Positions 14,324-23,336 of a stretch of 32,372 nt of DNA are shown one piece after another (within the stretch, counting starts at the first letter, position 1; each line of letters begins with the position of its first letter). Below the pieces are notes generated by a model that was not told the origin of the DNA, made no database searches, and saw only the letters and a program-made list of their open reading frames with translations. This DNA is from CABMGU01 sp964508495. GTDB lineage: Archaea; Nanobdellota; Nanobdellia; Woesearchaeales; ARS49. Both the position numbers and the translations under genes were made by a program. The stretch lies in contig CAZDUA010000020.1 of NCBI GenBank assembly GCA_964508495.1, positions 1 through 32,372 on the forward strand. Direction: 5' to 3'.

Positions 14324-16363
14324 CTAAATAAGCAATGGCGCCAAAACGAGCGTCAAAGTACCAAGAAGCTTGATTAAAACGTGCAAGCTTGGACCTGCTG
14401 TGTCCTTGAAGGGATCACCCACAGTATCTCCGGTAACAGCAGCCTGGTGCTCGAATGTTCCCTTCTTGCCAGAGATTTCCAAGTGCTTCTTCGCGTTGTC
14501 CCAAGCTCCACCGCCAGTGTTCAACACAAGAGCCATCAAAATACCGGCAATCGTGCCAACCATCAGGAAGCCAGCAGTCGCTTCAGCCTTCAAAATCAAG
14601 CCAACAGCAACAGTAACAACAATGATAAGCAATCCAGGCATGATCATCTCACGCAAAGCCGCCTTAGTGCAAATGTCAATACATCTGTTATAATCAGGTT
14701 TTGCCTTCCCTTCCATCAAACCCCGAATGCTCTTAAATTGACGTCTAACTTCAATGACAACTTCATGAGCAGCGTCACCAACAGCACGAATAGCCATACT
14801 GCTGAAGAGGAAGACAAGCATGGCACCAATAAAGGCGCCAACAAAGACTTCAACCTTGGCAAGGTTAACAACCCTGCCAGCCTCGCCAACATACTTCACG
14901 ACTTCGTCCTGGTAAGCGTTGAACAACAAGAAAGCAGCCAAAGCAGCCGAGCCAATCGCGTAACCCTTAGTCAACGCTTTTGTTGTGTTGCCTGCAGCAT
15001 CAAGCCTATCAGTTCTTTTACGAACATTCTTAGGCGCGCCAGAAAATTGAGCAATACCGCCCGCGTTGTCAGTGATAGGACCAAACGTGTCCATTGCAAG
15101 AACATAAGCAGCAGTAGAAAGCATGCCCATAGTCGCAATAGCAGTACCATAAATTCCGCCATGATCAATGCCGGTCCAATTGCCGAACATATAGCTCAAC
15201 ATAAGAGCCGCACTCAAAACAATAACTGGGGCAGCAGTGCACTCAAGCGCAACGGAAAAACCCCTGATTATGTTTGTTGCATGACCAGTCTCACAAGCCT
15301 TAGCAATAGCCCTAACAGGCCTATAGTTTGATTCAGTATAATACATTGTAATAAGCACGATCAAAATGCTCGTCACAATACCAACAAGACCTGCATAGAA
15401 AAACCAAATATTTCCAAGCATTCTCATCGTAACAAAATAAAACGCGGCAGTTGCAAGAACTGAAGTAACCAAGTAACCCTTAGTCAAAGCCCACATGGGG
15501 TTTTCCCTCTCCTTCATCTTAACAACCATAACACCAACAATACTTGCCAAAAGACCAAAGCTCCCGACAATCAACGGGAACAAAATACCATTAATGCCGA
15601 ACACAGGGAACAAAGCAACACCGATAATCATAGCTCCAATGTTCTCAGCGGCAGTTGACTCAAACAAGTCAGCACCGCGACCAGCGCAGTCACCAACGTT
15701 GTCACCAACAAGGTCAGCAATAACAGCTGGGTTTCTAGGATCATCTTCTGGAATGTTCTTCTCGACCTTGCCAACAAGGTCAGCGCCAACATCAGCAGCT
15801 TTCGTATAAATACCGCCACCAAGTTGGGCGAACAAAGCAACAAAAGACGCGCCAAAACCATAACCGACAAGCATAAACGGAATCTCCTTAACATCAATCC
15901 AGATTCCGAGAACACTGTATAATGCGGAAATACCAATCAAGCTCAAAGCCATGATGAAAATACCGCTTACTGCCCCGCCACGCAAGGCAGGAACAAGAGC
16001 GTCATTCATGCTCTTCTGAGCGCCAGCAGCAACACGAACGTTAGCCCTGACAGAAATCCACATTCCAATAATTCCGGCAACCGCTGAACAAACAGCTCCA
16101 AAAAAGAAACCAGCAGAGATAGTAAGGCCAAGCTGAGCGTGCCCCAAGTATCTGTAAATAAAATAAATCGCAAAAGTAAATATGATGCTGATAACAGCAA
16201 TAGTCATGTATTGGCGCTTCATATAAGCATTAGCGCCAAGGCGGATTAATTTAGAAATCTCCTGCATTTTAGGAGTGCCAACAGGCCTTCTAAGAACGTC
16301 CTTCATAAGCCATACGGCAAAGCCGAGCGATAACAAACTTACAATCCAAACAATCCACATCAT
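14324..16363 (-). CDS. hppA: Membrane-bound proton-pumping inorganic pyrophosphatase
   Basis: 679 residues, typical size, about 16 membrane segments. It couples pyrophosphate hydrolysis to proton export. The substrate/Mg site is seen in DVGADLVGKVEKNIPED, followed by DLVGDNVGDCAGRGADLFES, and a second acidic cluster near the C-terminus (TGDTVGDPFKDTAGPS). The segment GNTTKALTKG carries Lys where potassium-dependent enzymes have Ala, so this should be the potassium-independent, proton-pumping class. Stand-alone gene. The leader contains an inverted repeat with the ribosome binding site in its loop. Confidence 0.95.
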   Translation of the reverse strand: MMWIVWIVSLLSLGFAVWLMKDVLRRPVGTPKMQEISKLIRLGANAYMKRQYMTIAVISIIFTFAIYFIYRYLGHAQLGLTISAGFFFGAVCSAVAGIIGMWISVRANVRVAAGAQKSMNDALVPALRGGAVSGIFIMALSLIGISALYSVLGIWIDVKEIPFMLVGYGFGASFVALFAQLGGGIYTKAADVGADLVGKVEKNIPEDDPRNPAVIADLVGDNVGDCAGRGADLFESTAAENIGAMIIGVALFPVFGINGILFPLIVGSFGLLASIVGVMVVKMKERENPMWALTKGYLVTSVLATAAFYFVTMRMLGNIWFFYAGLVGIVTSILIVLITMYYTESNYRPVRAIAKACETGHATNIIRGFSVALECTAAPVIVLSAALMLSYMFGNWTGIDHGGIYGTAIATMGMLSTAAYVLAMDTFGPITDNAGGIAQFSGAPKNVRKRTDRLDAAGNTTKALTKGYAIGSAALAAFLLFNAYQDEVVKYVGEAGRVVNLAKVEVFVGAFIGAMLVFLFSSMAIRAVGDAAHEVVIEVRRQFKSIRGLMEGKAKPDYNRCIDICTKAALREMIMPGLLIIVVTVAVGLILKAEATAGFLMVGTIAGILMALVLNTGGGAWDNAKKHLEISGKKGTFEHQAAVTGDTVGDPFKDTAGPSLHVLIKLLGTLTLVLAPLLI

Positions 16364-16366
16364 GGT

Positions 16367-16383
16367 CTAACACCCCCTGTTAG
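16367..16383 (-). promoter_or_regulatory. Leader inverted repeat with G5 loop before hppA
   Basis: On the minus strand CTAACA-GGGGG-TGTTAG is a perfect 6-bp inverted repeat ending four bases before the ATG. GGGGGTG resembles the Shine-Dalgarno sequence and is presented in the loop. If transcription starts close to the ATG from the TATA-like stretch at 16381-16394, the repeat would instead be a DNA operator. Confidence 0.4.
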
Positions 16384-16450
16384 TATAGTTATAGAGAAAT
16401 ATTGGGGAAAAAGAGGGGTTTAAAAAGATTGCTGTGTTCCAGACGAAAAT

Positions 16451-17386
16451 ATGGAATTATTCAGCGGCATACTAATTATTGTTGGACTCATACTATTTGA
16501 AGTCGTAAGCAGCGTGGACAACGCTGTTATCAACGCAGAAGTTCTCGGCACGATGTCCAAAAAAGCAAGAAGATGGTTTTTGCTCTGGGGCATACTAATC
16601 GCAGTATTCTTGATAAGAGGATTATTGCCGTGGATTATAATCTGGGCAACAGCGCCAGAGCTCGGATTTATAGGCTCACTGTTAGCAACATTCAGCTCAG
16701 ACCCGCTAGTCGTAGAAGCAATAGAAAAATCAGCACCAATACTACTAAGCGGAGCAGGAATATTCTTGGTATTCTTGTTCTTCCACTGGCTATTCCTAGA
16801 ACAAAAAAACTACGGACTACACGCAGAACGCTTCTTCGCAAAACAAGGAGTCTGGTTCTACGCAGTAGTATCAATAGTACTCTCAGCCACAGTGTGGTTC
16901 TCGCTACAAAAAAACCCGCTGATGGCATTCGGAGCAGTAGTAGGAAGCACGGCATTTTTCATCACACACGGCTTCAAACAAAACGCAGAAAAAATGGAAC
17001 ATGAAATGATGCACAAAGGAAATTTATCGGACTGGGCAAAAATAATGTATTTGGAAGTGATTGATGCAACATTCTCAGTTGACGGAGTATTAGGCGCGTT
17101 CGCGTTCACACTATCAGTGCCACTAATATTATTTGGAAACGGAATTGGCGCAATTGTTGTCAGACAGCTGACAGTGGGCAACATAGAAAACGTCAAAAAA
17201 TACGCCTACCTCAAAAACGGAGCAATGTATTCCGTATTTGCACTAGGAGTAATAATGCTCGCAGACAGCTTCGGAGTACACGTGCCAAACTGGATATCAC
17301 CAACAGTCACAATCGCAATACTCGCATACTTCTTCTACAGGTCAAAACAAGAATTAAAACACAAACACGTGCCTCATGTGCATTAA
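16451..17386 (+). CDS. TerC/DUF475 family integral membrane protein
   Basis: 311 residues with about eight or nine membrane segments. Two acidic membrane motifs match the TerC superfamily: FEVVSSVDNAVINAEVLG near the N-terminus and YLEVIDATFSVDGVLGAFA at about 200-220, the latter typical of DUF475. Family members have been linked to metal ion efflux (manganese, calcium) and tellurium resistance; transport by this protein is inference. The C-terminus is His-rich (KHKHVPHVH), a possible metal-binding tail. Leaderless from TTTAAAAA at 16419-16426. It is divergent from hppA. Confidence 0.85.
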   Translation: MELFSGILIIVGLILFEVVSSVDNAVINAEVLGTMSKKARRWFLLWGILIAVFLIRGLLPWIIIWATAPELGFIGSLLATFSSDPLVVEAIEKSAPILLSGAGIFLVFLFFHWLFLEQKNYGLHAERFFAKQGVWFYAVVSIVLSATVWFSLQKNPLMAFGAVVGSTAFFITHGFKQNAEKMEHEMMHKGNLSDWAKIMYLEVIDATFSVDGVLGAFAFTLSVPLILFGNGIGAIVVRQLTVGNIENVKKYAYLKNGAMYSVFALGVIMLADSFGVHVPNWISPTVTIAILAYFFYRSKQELKHKHVPHVH

Positions 17387-17395
17387 ATGAATAAG

Positions 17396-17408
17396 AAATA
17401 AAAAAATG
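17396..17408 (-). terminator. T-rich terminator after the LamG gene
   Basis: The minus strand reads CATTTTTTTATTT just after the stop codon at 17421, an archaeal-style T tract. Confidence 0.4.
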
Positions 17409-17420
17409 TTGCTCTTGAAC

Positions 17421-18350
17421 TCATTCTTTTTTCCTTGCAAAAATCGCGACAGTAACCAATGCAATTATAGCAATAACGCCTGCAGCCGCTAGCCAAGAGC
17501 TTCCTTCTGATTGCGGAAGCTCTGATATTACCATGAACACTGGTGAATTCCCGCTTCTCTGTTCCATTCCTCTATCAGAACCATGATCTCTTGCATTTTC
17601 CGGCCCTTGTCCAGACTTCGGACCTTGCGCATTATCGGCATTTCCAGAACGAGGGAGTGCAAACTTGCATTTTCCTGCGGTGCCAGCGTTGAAGATTGTC
17701 TGGACTTCTGCGGAAGTCAGAGCGCGGTCGAATAACTCTATCTCGTCTTCCATCCCATTAACATTGAAGAAATTACCACTCGATGCTCGGCTAAACGTCA
17801 TGTCCGCAGTTGTAGGCGTCATTACGGCGAAAATCGAGCCCTGCAAAACGCCATTGACGTATAACTTCAGCGTTCCGTCAAAAGTCATGGCAAGGTGAGT
17901 CCATGTGTTCAAAGGAAGCGGGGCAAGCGAACTGACAACTTGCGGATTACCAAAGTTCCAAACAACGGCGTTAGCAATATTTCCTATCACCTCTAAATCG
18001 TAGCCACCCTGCGCAGTATCAACTTTCTCAACAAACGCGGACTTAAAACCAGGATATGCTGTGAGGAAGACCCACACATCAACAGTTAATGCCGTTGGCA
18101 TCAAAGTACTAGAATGCAGAACCCGTACTGAATTAGCGCCATTAAAATCAAACGCTTGCCCAACCAAACCAGCAGTAAATGCCGCACCATTCTCTAAAAT
18201 ACCATGATTGCCATCCTGAATATCATTCGCATTTCCATCACCAGGCCACCAACTAACAAGACCAGAAGGCGGCGCAACACATTGAGCATTAACTCCAACA
18301 CTCATCAAGCCAACCAATAAGATCATTAGAACAAACAATGTCTTCTTCAT
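17421..18350 (-). CDS. LamG-domain surface protein with C-terminal membrane anchor
   Basis: 309 residues. A Sec signal peptide (1-23: MKKTLFVLMILLVGLMSVG, then NAQ cleavage region) leads to a LamG/concanavalin-like domain (about 28-220) with the hallmarks LVSWWPGDGNANDI, FDFNG, WTHLAMTFDG, LKLYVNG and a final DEIELFDRALTSAEV strand. A Gly/Asn/Ser/Gln-rich linker and one membrane helix before ARKKE follow. Such domains bind glycans or proteins, so this is likely an adhesin or receptor on the cell surface. The start at 18350 is set by GAGGTG seven bases upstream; an upstream GTG would disturb the signal peptide. Confidence 0.9.
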   Translation of the reverse strand: MKKTLFVLMILLVGLMSVGVNAQCVAPPSGLVSWWPGDGNANDIQDGNHGILENGAAFTAGLVGQAFDFNGANSVRVLHSSTLMPTALTVDVWVFLTAYPGFKSAFVEKVDTAQGGYDLEVIGNIANAVVWNFGNPQVVSSLAPLPLNTWTHLAMTFDGTLKLYVNGVLQGSIFAVMTPTTADMTFSRASSGNFFNVNGMEDEIELFDRALTSAEVQTIFNAGTAGKCKFALPRSGNADNAQGPKSGQGPENARDHGSDRGMEQRSGNSPVFMVISELPQSEGSSWLAAAGVIAIIALVTVAIFARKKE

Positions 18351-18371
18351 AACAAAACACCTCTTTAACAC

Positions 18372-18587
18372 TGAATATACTTATTTGTATATTGGCATAT
18401 TTAAACTTTTGTTAAAAATTGTTTCCAATGTGCCAGAATATTGATCACGGCGTAGGAAGCTTGCCCGCAAACTTTCAGAAAGTTTGATCAAATTGCTCCT
18501 TGTTCGGCCTCCAGAAGCAAACCATCCGCTGACTCCCTTCGGTCGCAGGTGCAAAACTCTTCTCTCGGCTCTCACAAATTCGCAAAA
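18372..18587. other. Non-coding region with nested palindromes
   Basis: Between the LamG gene promoter and the copA stop lie about 216 bases with a base composition unlike the neighbouring A-rich genes (richer in G, C and T). CAAACTTTC-A-GAAAGTTTG (18468-18486) is a perfect palindrome with 9-bp arms, overlapping TTTGATCAAA (18483-18492); TTGATCA also occurs at 18441. A 64-codon open frame on the minus strand looks spurious (Arg-rich, no ribosome site). The region may hold a small RNA, a repeat remnant or the copA terminator. Confidence 0.4.
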
Positions 18588-21161
18588 TTAAGGCATAGGC
18601 AACTTGCCTGCAAATTTCGGCTTGTAAAACCTCATCAACAAACTATTGCTGACAACACTGACACTTGAGAACGCCATCGCAATGCCAGCAAGAACAGGAT
18701 TCAACAACCAACCTGTAAAAGGATAAAGAACACCGGCAGCAACAGGAATCAAAATAATATTGTAAGAAAACGCCCAGAACAAATTCTGCCTGATCTTAAG
18801 CATGGTATACCTGCTTAAAGCCATCGCAATAACAACATCACGCAAATCACTCTTAATCAAAATAACATTGCCCGCCTCAATGGCAATATCAGTGCCAGAG
18901 CCAATCGCAATACCAACATCAGCCTGAGTCAAAGCAGGAGCATCATTAATACCATCACCAACCATCGCAACCTTCTTGCCACGCGCCTGCAACTGCTTGA
19001 TTTTCTCCGCCTTCTGGCCAGGAAGAACACCAGCCAAAACATCGTCAATACCAACCTGAGACGCAATAGCCCTCGCAGTACGGTCATTATCGCCAGTCAA
19101 CAAAATCACTTTCTTACCAAGCCTGTGCAACTCTTCCACTGCTTCCTTAGCAAAAGGCTTCACTTGGTCAGCAACAGCAATAATGCCGGCCAACTGTTTA
19201 ACAGAAGACAAAAACACAACAGTCTTACCCTCCAGCTCTAATGAAGAAACCTTAGCTTCAGCATGAGAAATATCAATCTTCTGTTCGTCCATCAAAGCAC
19301 GATTGCCAAGAAACAACGTTTTACTCCTGAACTTCGCACTAACACCCATTCCAGTAAAAGACTGGAAACCAACAGGGTCGGCAACAGCCAAAGCCTTAGA
19401 CTTAGCAGCACCAAGAATAGCTTCAGCAAGCGGATGCTCACTCCGCTTTTCCAAAATAGCAGCCAACTGCAAAACACCCTCAGGATTTAATTTGCCGACA
19501 GGAATCACATCAGTAACAACAGGCCTGCCCATAGTTAAAGTGCCAGTCTTATCAAAAACAATAATGTCCAACTCTTTAGCCTTCTGCAAAGCCTCAGCAT
19601 TCTTGAACAAAATACCATACTCGGCAGCCTTACCAGTACCAACCATAATGGCAGTCGGAGTAGCAAGGCCCAAAGCACAAGGACAAGCAATAACGAGCAC
19701 TGCAACAAAAGTCATAAAACCAAGAGTGCTATTCCCAAAAGTAAACCAAGTGCCAAAACTCAAAACAGCAATCAAAATAACAACAGGAACAAAATAAAAC
19801 GAAATCTTATCAGCCAACTGCTGAATTGGAGCCTTAGAGCCCTGAGCTTCCTCGACCATGCGCACAATTTGAGCAAGAACAGTATCAGCGCCAACCTTAG
19901 TAGCACGCAAAACAAAAGAGCCAGTCTTATTAACAGTACCAGCAATAACCCTGCTCTTCACTGCTTTTTCAACAGGAATACTCTCGCCAGTAATCGCGCT
20001 CTCATCCACGCTAGAACTGCCCTCTTTCACAAAACCATCAACAGGAATACGCTGGCCGGGCTTAACAACAATCAAATCACCAACCTGAACTTCCTCAATA
20101 GGAATCTCAACTTCTTCCTTGCCACGCAAAACAATCGCAGTATTAGGCTGCAAGCCAAGCAACTTCTTAATCGCCTCAGAAGTCTTCCCCTTAGCAATCG
20201 CTTCCAACAACTTCCCAAGAATAATGAAAGCGACAATCAAACCAGCAATCTCGTAGTAAAGCATTTCAGTATTGTAGCCAGGACTGCCAAGGAAAATCAT
20301 AACAGTCACGAAGAAACTGTAAACATAAGCAGTGCCAGTGCCAACAGCAATCAAACTATCCATGTTAGGCATACGATTAAACAACGCTTTCAAACCATTA
20401 ATGTAAAAATCAGAGCCAGCCAAAATAATAGGTGTTGCCAAAACAAACTGAATCACGGCATTAACAATAGGGTCCAGCATCGGCAAAGGCAAGCCAACCA
20501 TGTGACCCATTGCCAAATATAATAACGGAAGACCAAAAATTCCAGCAACAATCATCCTCAACTTCCACTGCCTGACTTCAGAAATTCTTGCTTCTTTTTC
20601 TTTGTCCACTCTTGAAGCACCATAACCTGCCTTTTTTACAGCAGAAATCAAAGCATCAACATTAGTCTTGACAGAATCATAAGAAACAGACGCCTTATTT
20701 GTCGCCAAATTAACCGCGACTTTAGAAACACCCTCGACCTTCAACAAAGAACGCTCAACAATACCCGCACAATGCTGGCTATCCATTCCTGAAATATCAA
20801 GAACAACACTTCCAGTATCCTTTTCCCCGTGCTGTTCTGTCTTGTAACCGCTCTTCTCAATAGCATCCCTGAACATTTCTCCCGAGGCTAAAGCAGGATT
20901 GAAATCAACATAAGCCCTGGAACTCGCAAAATTCACAACAGCACTAGAAACACCCGGAACTTTCTTCAAAGCACTCTCAATCTTCGCAACACAACTCGCA
21001 CAATGCATTCCAGAAACAGGAATAATGGCTTTTACAGTTTTCCGCTCAAACTTATCCAAACACTCGCGACTACAAAAATAGAAAGTCTCACCATTCTTTT
21101 TCGTGTAAAATCTTGCGGTTATTGGGTTGACTTCCATCCCGCAAGATGGATCTTTAACCAT
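18588..21161 (-). CDS. copA: Copper(I)-exporting P1B-type ATPase
   Basis: 857 residues. An N-terminal YHS/TRASH-like metal module (1-42, DPSCGMEV ... FCSRECLDKF) precedes two heavy-metal-associated domains. The first has the full motif GMHCASC (51-57). The second reads GMDSQHC (125-131), so its first Cys is Ser. Then come TGES (391-394), the Cu site CPC (493-495), DKTGT (537-541), SEHPLAEA, GDGINDAP, and in the last helices YN and MxxSS, the Cu(I) signature set. It pumps Cu(I) out of the cytoplasm. A palindromic operator overlaps its transcription start, suggesting metal-responsive repression. No copper chaperone gene is adjacent. Confidence 0.95.
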   Translation of the reverse strand: MVKDPSCGMEVNPITARFYTKKNGETFYFCSRECLDKFERKTVKAIIPVSGMHCASCVAKIESALKKVPGVSSAVVNFASSRAYVDFNPALASGEMFRDAIEKSGYKTEQHGEKDTGSVVLDISGMDSQHCAGIVERSLLKVEGVSKVAVNLATNKASVSYDSVKTNVDALISAVKKAGYGASRVDKEKEARISEVRQWKLRMIVAGIFGLPLLYLAMGHMVGLPLPMLDPIVNAVIQFVLATPIILAGSDFYINGLKALFNRMPNMDSLIAVGTGTAYVYSFFVTVMIFLGSPGYNTEMLYYEIAGLIVAFIILGKLLEAIAKGKTSEAIKKLLGLQPNTAIVLRGKEEVEIPIEEVQVGDLIVVKPGQRIPVDGFVKEGSSSVDESAITGESIPVEKAVKSRVIAGTVNKTGSFVLRATKVGADTVLAQIVRMVEEAQGSKAPIQQLADKISFYFVPVVILIAVLSFGTWFTFGNSTLGFMTFVAVLVIACPCALGLATPTAIMVGTGKAAEYGILFKNAEALQKAKELDIIVFDKTGTLTMGRPVVTDVIPVGKLNPEGVLQLAAILEKRSEHPLAEAILGAAKSKALAVADPVGFQSFTGMGVSAKFRSKTLFLGNRALMDEQKIDISHAEAKVSSLELEGKTVVFLSSVKQLAGIIAVADQVKPFAKEAVEELHRLGKKVILLTGDNDRTARAIASQVGIDDVLAGVLPGQKAEKIKQLQARGKKVAMVGDGINDAPALTQADVGIAIGSGTDIAIEAGNVILIKSDLRDVVIAMALSRYTMLKIRQNLFWAFSYNIILIPVAAGVLYPFTGWLLNPVLAGIAMAFSSVSVVSNSLLMRFYKPKFAGKLPMP

Positions 21162-21163
21162 AG

Positions 21164-21180
21164 TTTACACAAAGTGTAAA
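21164..21180 (-). promoter_or_regulatory. Palindromic operator at the copA transcription start
   Basis: TTTACAC-AAA-GTGTAAA is a perfect inverted repeat lying between the TATA box (21183-21191) and the ATG (21161), so a bound repressor would cover the transcription start. It embeds TACA and TGTA halves as in bacterial cop boxes, but with a 5-bp rather than 2-bp gap. No metal-sensing regulator gene is seen in this window. Confidence 0.6.
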
Positions 21181-21238
21181 TCATATTTAAACATTATGAA
21201 AGACAAGGTTTTTAATCTTCAGAACTTGACTTAACAGC

Positions 21239-22162
21239 ATGTATCAAGAGGTGCTAATCTTCATAATCGGCTGCATCGTGCTTGTAAAAAGCGCGGAATA
21301 TGCAGTCAAAGCAGTATCACACCTTGCAAGATTCTTCAGACTCACCGAGTTTACCACCAGCTTCATCATAATAGCATTCGTCTCATCACTCCCAGAAGGA
21401 TTCATCAGCATCATCTCAGCACTCAAAGGAGACCCGAGCATAGGACTTGGAACACTGTTGGGAGGAAACATTGCAGATTTAACACTGATCTTGGGACTGA
21501 TTGCCCTCGCAGGACACCCAATAAAAATACACAGCGGCATAATCAAAAAAGACCTGTACTTGGGAGCGCTATGCATGCTCCCAATAATTCTAGGCCTTAA
21601 TGGAATATTATCTAGACTGGACGGAATCATACTTCTATCATCCGGAATAATCTTCATGATCATACTGCTAAGAGAACGCGAATACTTCCACAAACCATAC
21701 CAAGACAAAGACCACTACCTAAAAAGTGCGCTGATACTCGCACTATGCATTGCTTTGATGATTGCGAGCGCGCACTTCATAGTCAGCAGTTCAGAAGCAC
21801 TCGCGCTAGGAATAGGCGTGCCAGCAATACTCGTAGGATTAGTAATTGTTGCACTCGGCACAACACTACCAGAATTCACATTCGCACTGCAAAGCGTAAG
21901 AAAAGGCCACTCGGACATGGCAATAGGAGACCTCTGGGGAACAGTAATAGTAGACGCGTGCATAATGGTAGGAATAACAGCCCTGATAATGCCAATTGCA
22001 GTCAACCTATACATACTAAGCATTGTAGGAGTGTTCACGCTATTCGCAGTAGTATTCTCATTATTATTCATGAGAACAGACAACACGCTCACAAAAAACG
22101 AAGCAATGACATTGATATTCTTTTACATCGCATTCGTAGTAGCACAAATATTAATTCAATGA
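21239..22162 (+). CDS. CaCA family sodium/calcium antiporter
   Basis: 307 residues, about ten membrane segments in two halves. Both alpha-repeats are present: SSLPEGFISIISALKGD with GGNIADLTLILG in the first half, and ALGTTLPEFTFALQSVRKG with GDLWGTVIVDACIMVG in the second. These line the cation site of Na+/Ca2+ (or H+/Ca2+, K+) exchangers. The first repeat has Ser-Ser in place of the usual GTS, and Asp rather than Asn in the GNIAD element; ion selectivity cannot be set. Leaderless, with TATA box TTTTAATC about 26 bases upstream. Convergent 12-base overlap with the next gene. Confidence 0.9.
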   Translation: MYQEVLIFIIGCIVLVKSAEYAVKAVSHLARFFRLTEFTTSFIIIAFVSSLPEGFISIISALKGDPSIGLGTLLGGNIADLTLILGLIALAGHPIKIHSGIIKKDLYLGALCMLPIILGLNGILSRLDGIILLSSGIIFMIILLREREYFHKPYQDKDHYLKSALILALCIALMIASAHFIVSSSEALALGIGVPAILVGLVIVALGTTLPEFTFALQSVRKGHSDMAIGDLWGTVIVDACIMVGITALIMPIAVNLYILSIVGVFTLFAVVFSLLFMRTDNTLTKNEAMTLIFFYIAFVVAQILIQ

Positions 22163-23263
22163 CCAGAAAGAAATACCATTCGGAGCAGCGCCAACAGGAA
22201 TTTCAACAATCTTTCTATCATTCTCTATTACAGAAACAGAATTACCATTCAAATTAGTAACCCAAACGCGATTATCAGGAGAAACAACAACACCATGAGG
22301 CGCGTCGCCAGTATCAATTGTTGCAACAACTCTTTTCTCAGATAAATCAACCTTGTACGTATTCCTGCCAGCGGGCTGATCAAAATAAACACCCTGATCA
22401 GCAACGTACACATATCTTCCGTCAGGAGTTGGATACATCTGAATAGGACCTTTTGCTTCTGGAGGTAAGACGACCAGTATCATTTCCGTTGATTTCAGGT
22501 CATACAACGCAAGCATTTTTGTATCAAAAACAGAAGCCATCGCAACATTATTTACAACACCAGCCTGCACGCCCTTGCCTGGCAAGTCAATTGAAGTGAT
22601 ATTCTTTGTGGCAAAATCCAACAATAACATGGCATTACCCATCGCCGCAATAACTGCCATCTTGCCGTCAGCAGTCAACCTAAGACCATGAGGCATACTG
22701 CCCTTTGGTAAAGCAATAGAACTGATTGCTTTAGTTTTCAAATCAACCTTGAAAATAACTTCCTCATTAGTTGATGTTGCATACGCATAAACGCCATCAG
22801 AAACAACATGAGCGAGATGGGAGCCAACATTAAAATCAAGCCTGTCGATAATTTTGTGCGACTTGGCATCCATAATTATGAGTTGGTCAGGATGGTCTTC
22901 TACCTCCTCGGCAGTCTCGCCATGAGCTTCAACAGCAATGATGCCCGTGGAAATCTTAAATTCTGGAGCGGCCATTTCGTGTTCTTCGCCATTCATTTCA
23001 CTCATATCGTGCTCTTCTTCTTCCCCATGTTCAGTATTGGCAGTAATCAAAACCTTATCGCCAACAACTTGAACATTATGAGGAGCGTACTCAACCCTTG
23101 CGCCCTCGTGAGTTGCTACCAATGAAACTCTGTCAATCTCCTTCAAAGAAACAGCATCAATAACGCTGATGCTCCCGCTGGCCTCGTTAGCCACGAAAAT
23201 CTTTTCTTTGACTGGAGCACAGGCAACAAGCAATATCAGCAATAAAAATAACAACTTTTTCAT
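22151..23263 (-). CDS. YVTN-type beta-propeller lipoprotein with His/Met/Glu-rich insertion
   Basis: 370 residues. A lipoprotein signal ends in LLVAC, so Cys15 should be the lipid-anchored residue outside the cell. The rest is a seven-bladed-type propeller built of repeats such as KIFVANEASGSISVIDAV, YVYVADQGVY and RVWVTNLNGNSVSVIEN, as in YVTN surface proteins. Residues about 79-97 form a loop very rich in His, Met and Glu, with more His in 113-124; this may bind copper or another metal. The start at 23263 has a TATA box about 26 bases upstream; a TTG three codons earlier is rejected. Binding partner unknown. Confidence 0.85.
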   Translation of the reverse strand: MKKLLFLLLILLVACAPVKEKIFVANEASGSISVIDAVSLKEIDRVSLVATHEGARVEYAPHNVQVVGDKVLITANTEHGEEEEHDMSEMNGEEHEMAAPEFKISTGIIAVEAHGETAEEVEDHPDQLIIMDAKSHKIIDRLDFNVGSHLAHVVSDGVYAYATSTNEEVIFKVDLKTKAISSIALPKGSMPHGLRLTADGKMAVIAAMGNAMLLLDFATKNITSIDLPGKGVQAGVVNNVAMASVFDTKMLALYDLKSTEMILVVLPPEAKGPIQMYPTPDGRYVYVADQGVYFDQPAGRNTYKVDLSEKRVVATIDTGDAPHGVVVSPDNRVWVTNLNGNSVSVIENDRKIVEIPVGAAPNGISFWSLN

Positions 23264-23319
23264 AAATCGCAAAACATAGAACTGATATAAAAAATGTACT
23301 TAACTTGCGTTAAGAAAGT

Positions 23320-23336
23320 ATAATGGCGCCGGCAGG
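23320..23336 (-). repeat. Second copy of the tRNA-Leu 3' end (17-bp direct repeat)
   Basis: ATAATGGCGCCGGCAGG occurs here and again at 23428-23444, where it holds the acceptor and T-stem 3' side of tRNA-Leu plus four flanking bases. Offset is 108 bp. Duplicated tRNA 3' ends are the classic trace of integrase-mediated insertion, but the space between is too small for an element. Confidence 0.7.

Noticed and set aside
18381..18575. 64-residue Arg-rich minus-strand frame
   Set aside because: No ribosome site, no promoter at proper distance, atypical composition and internal palindromes; treated as non-coding.
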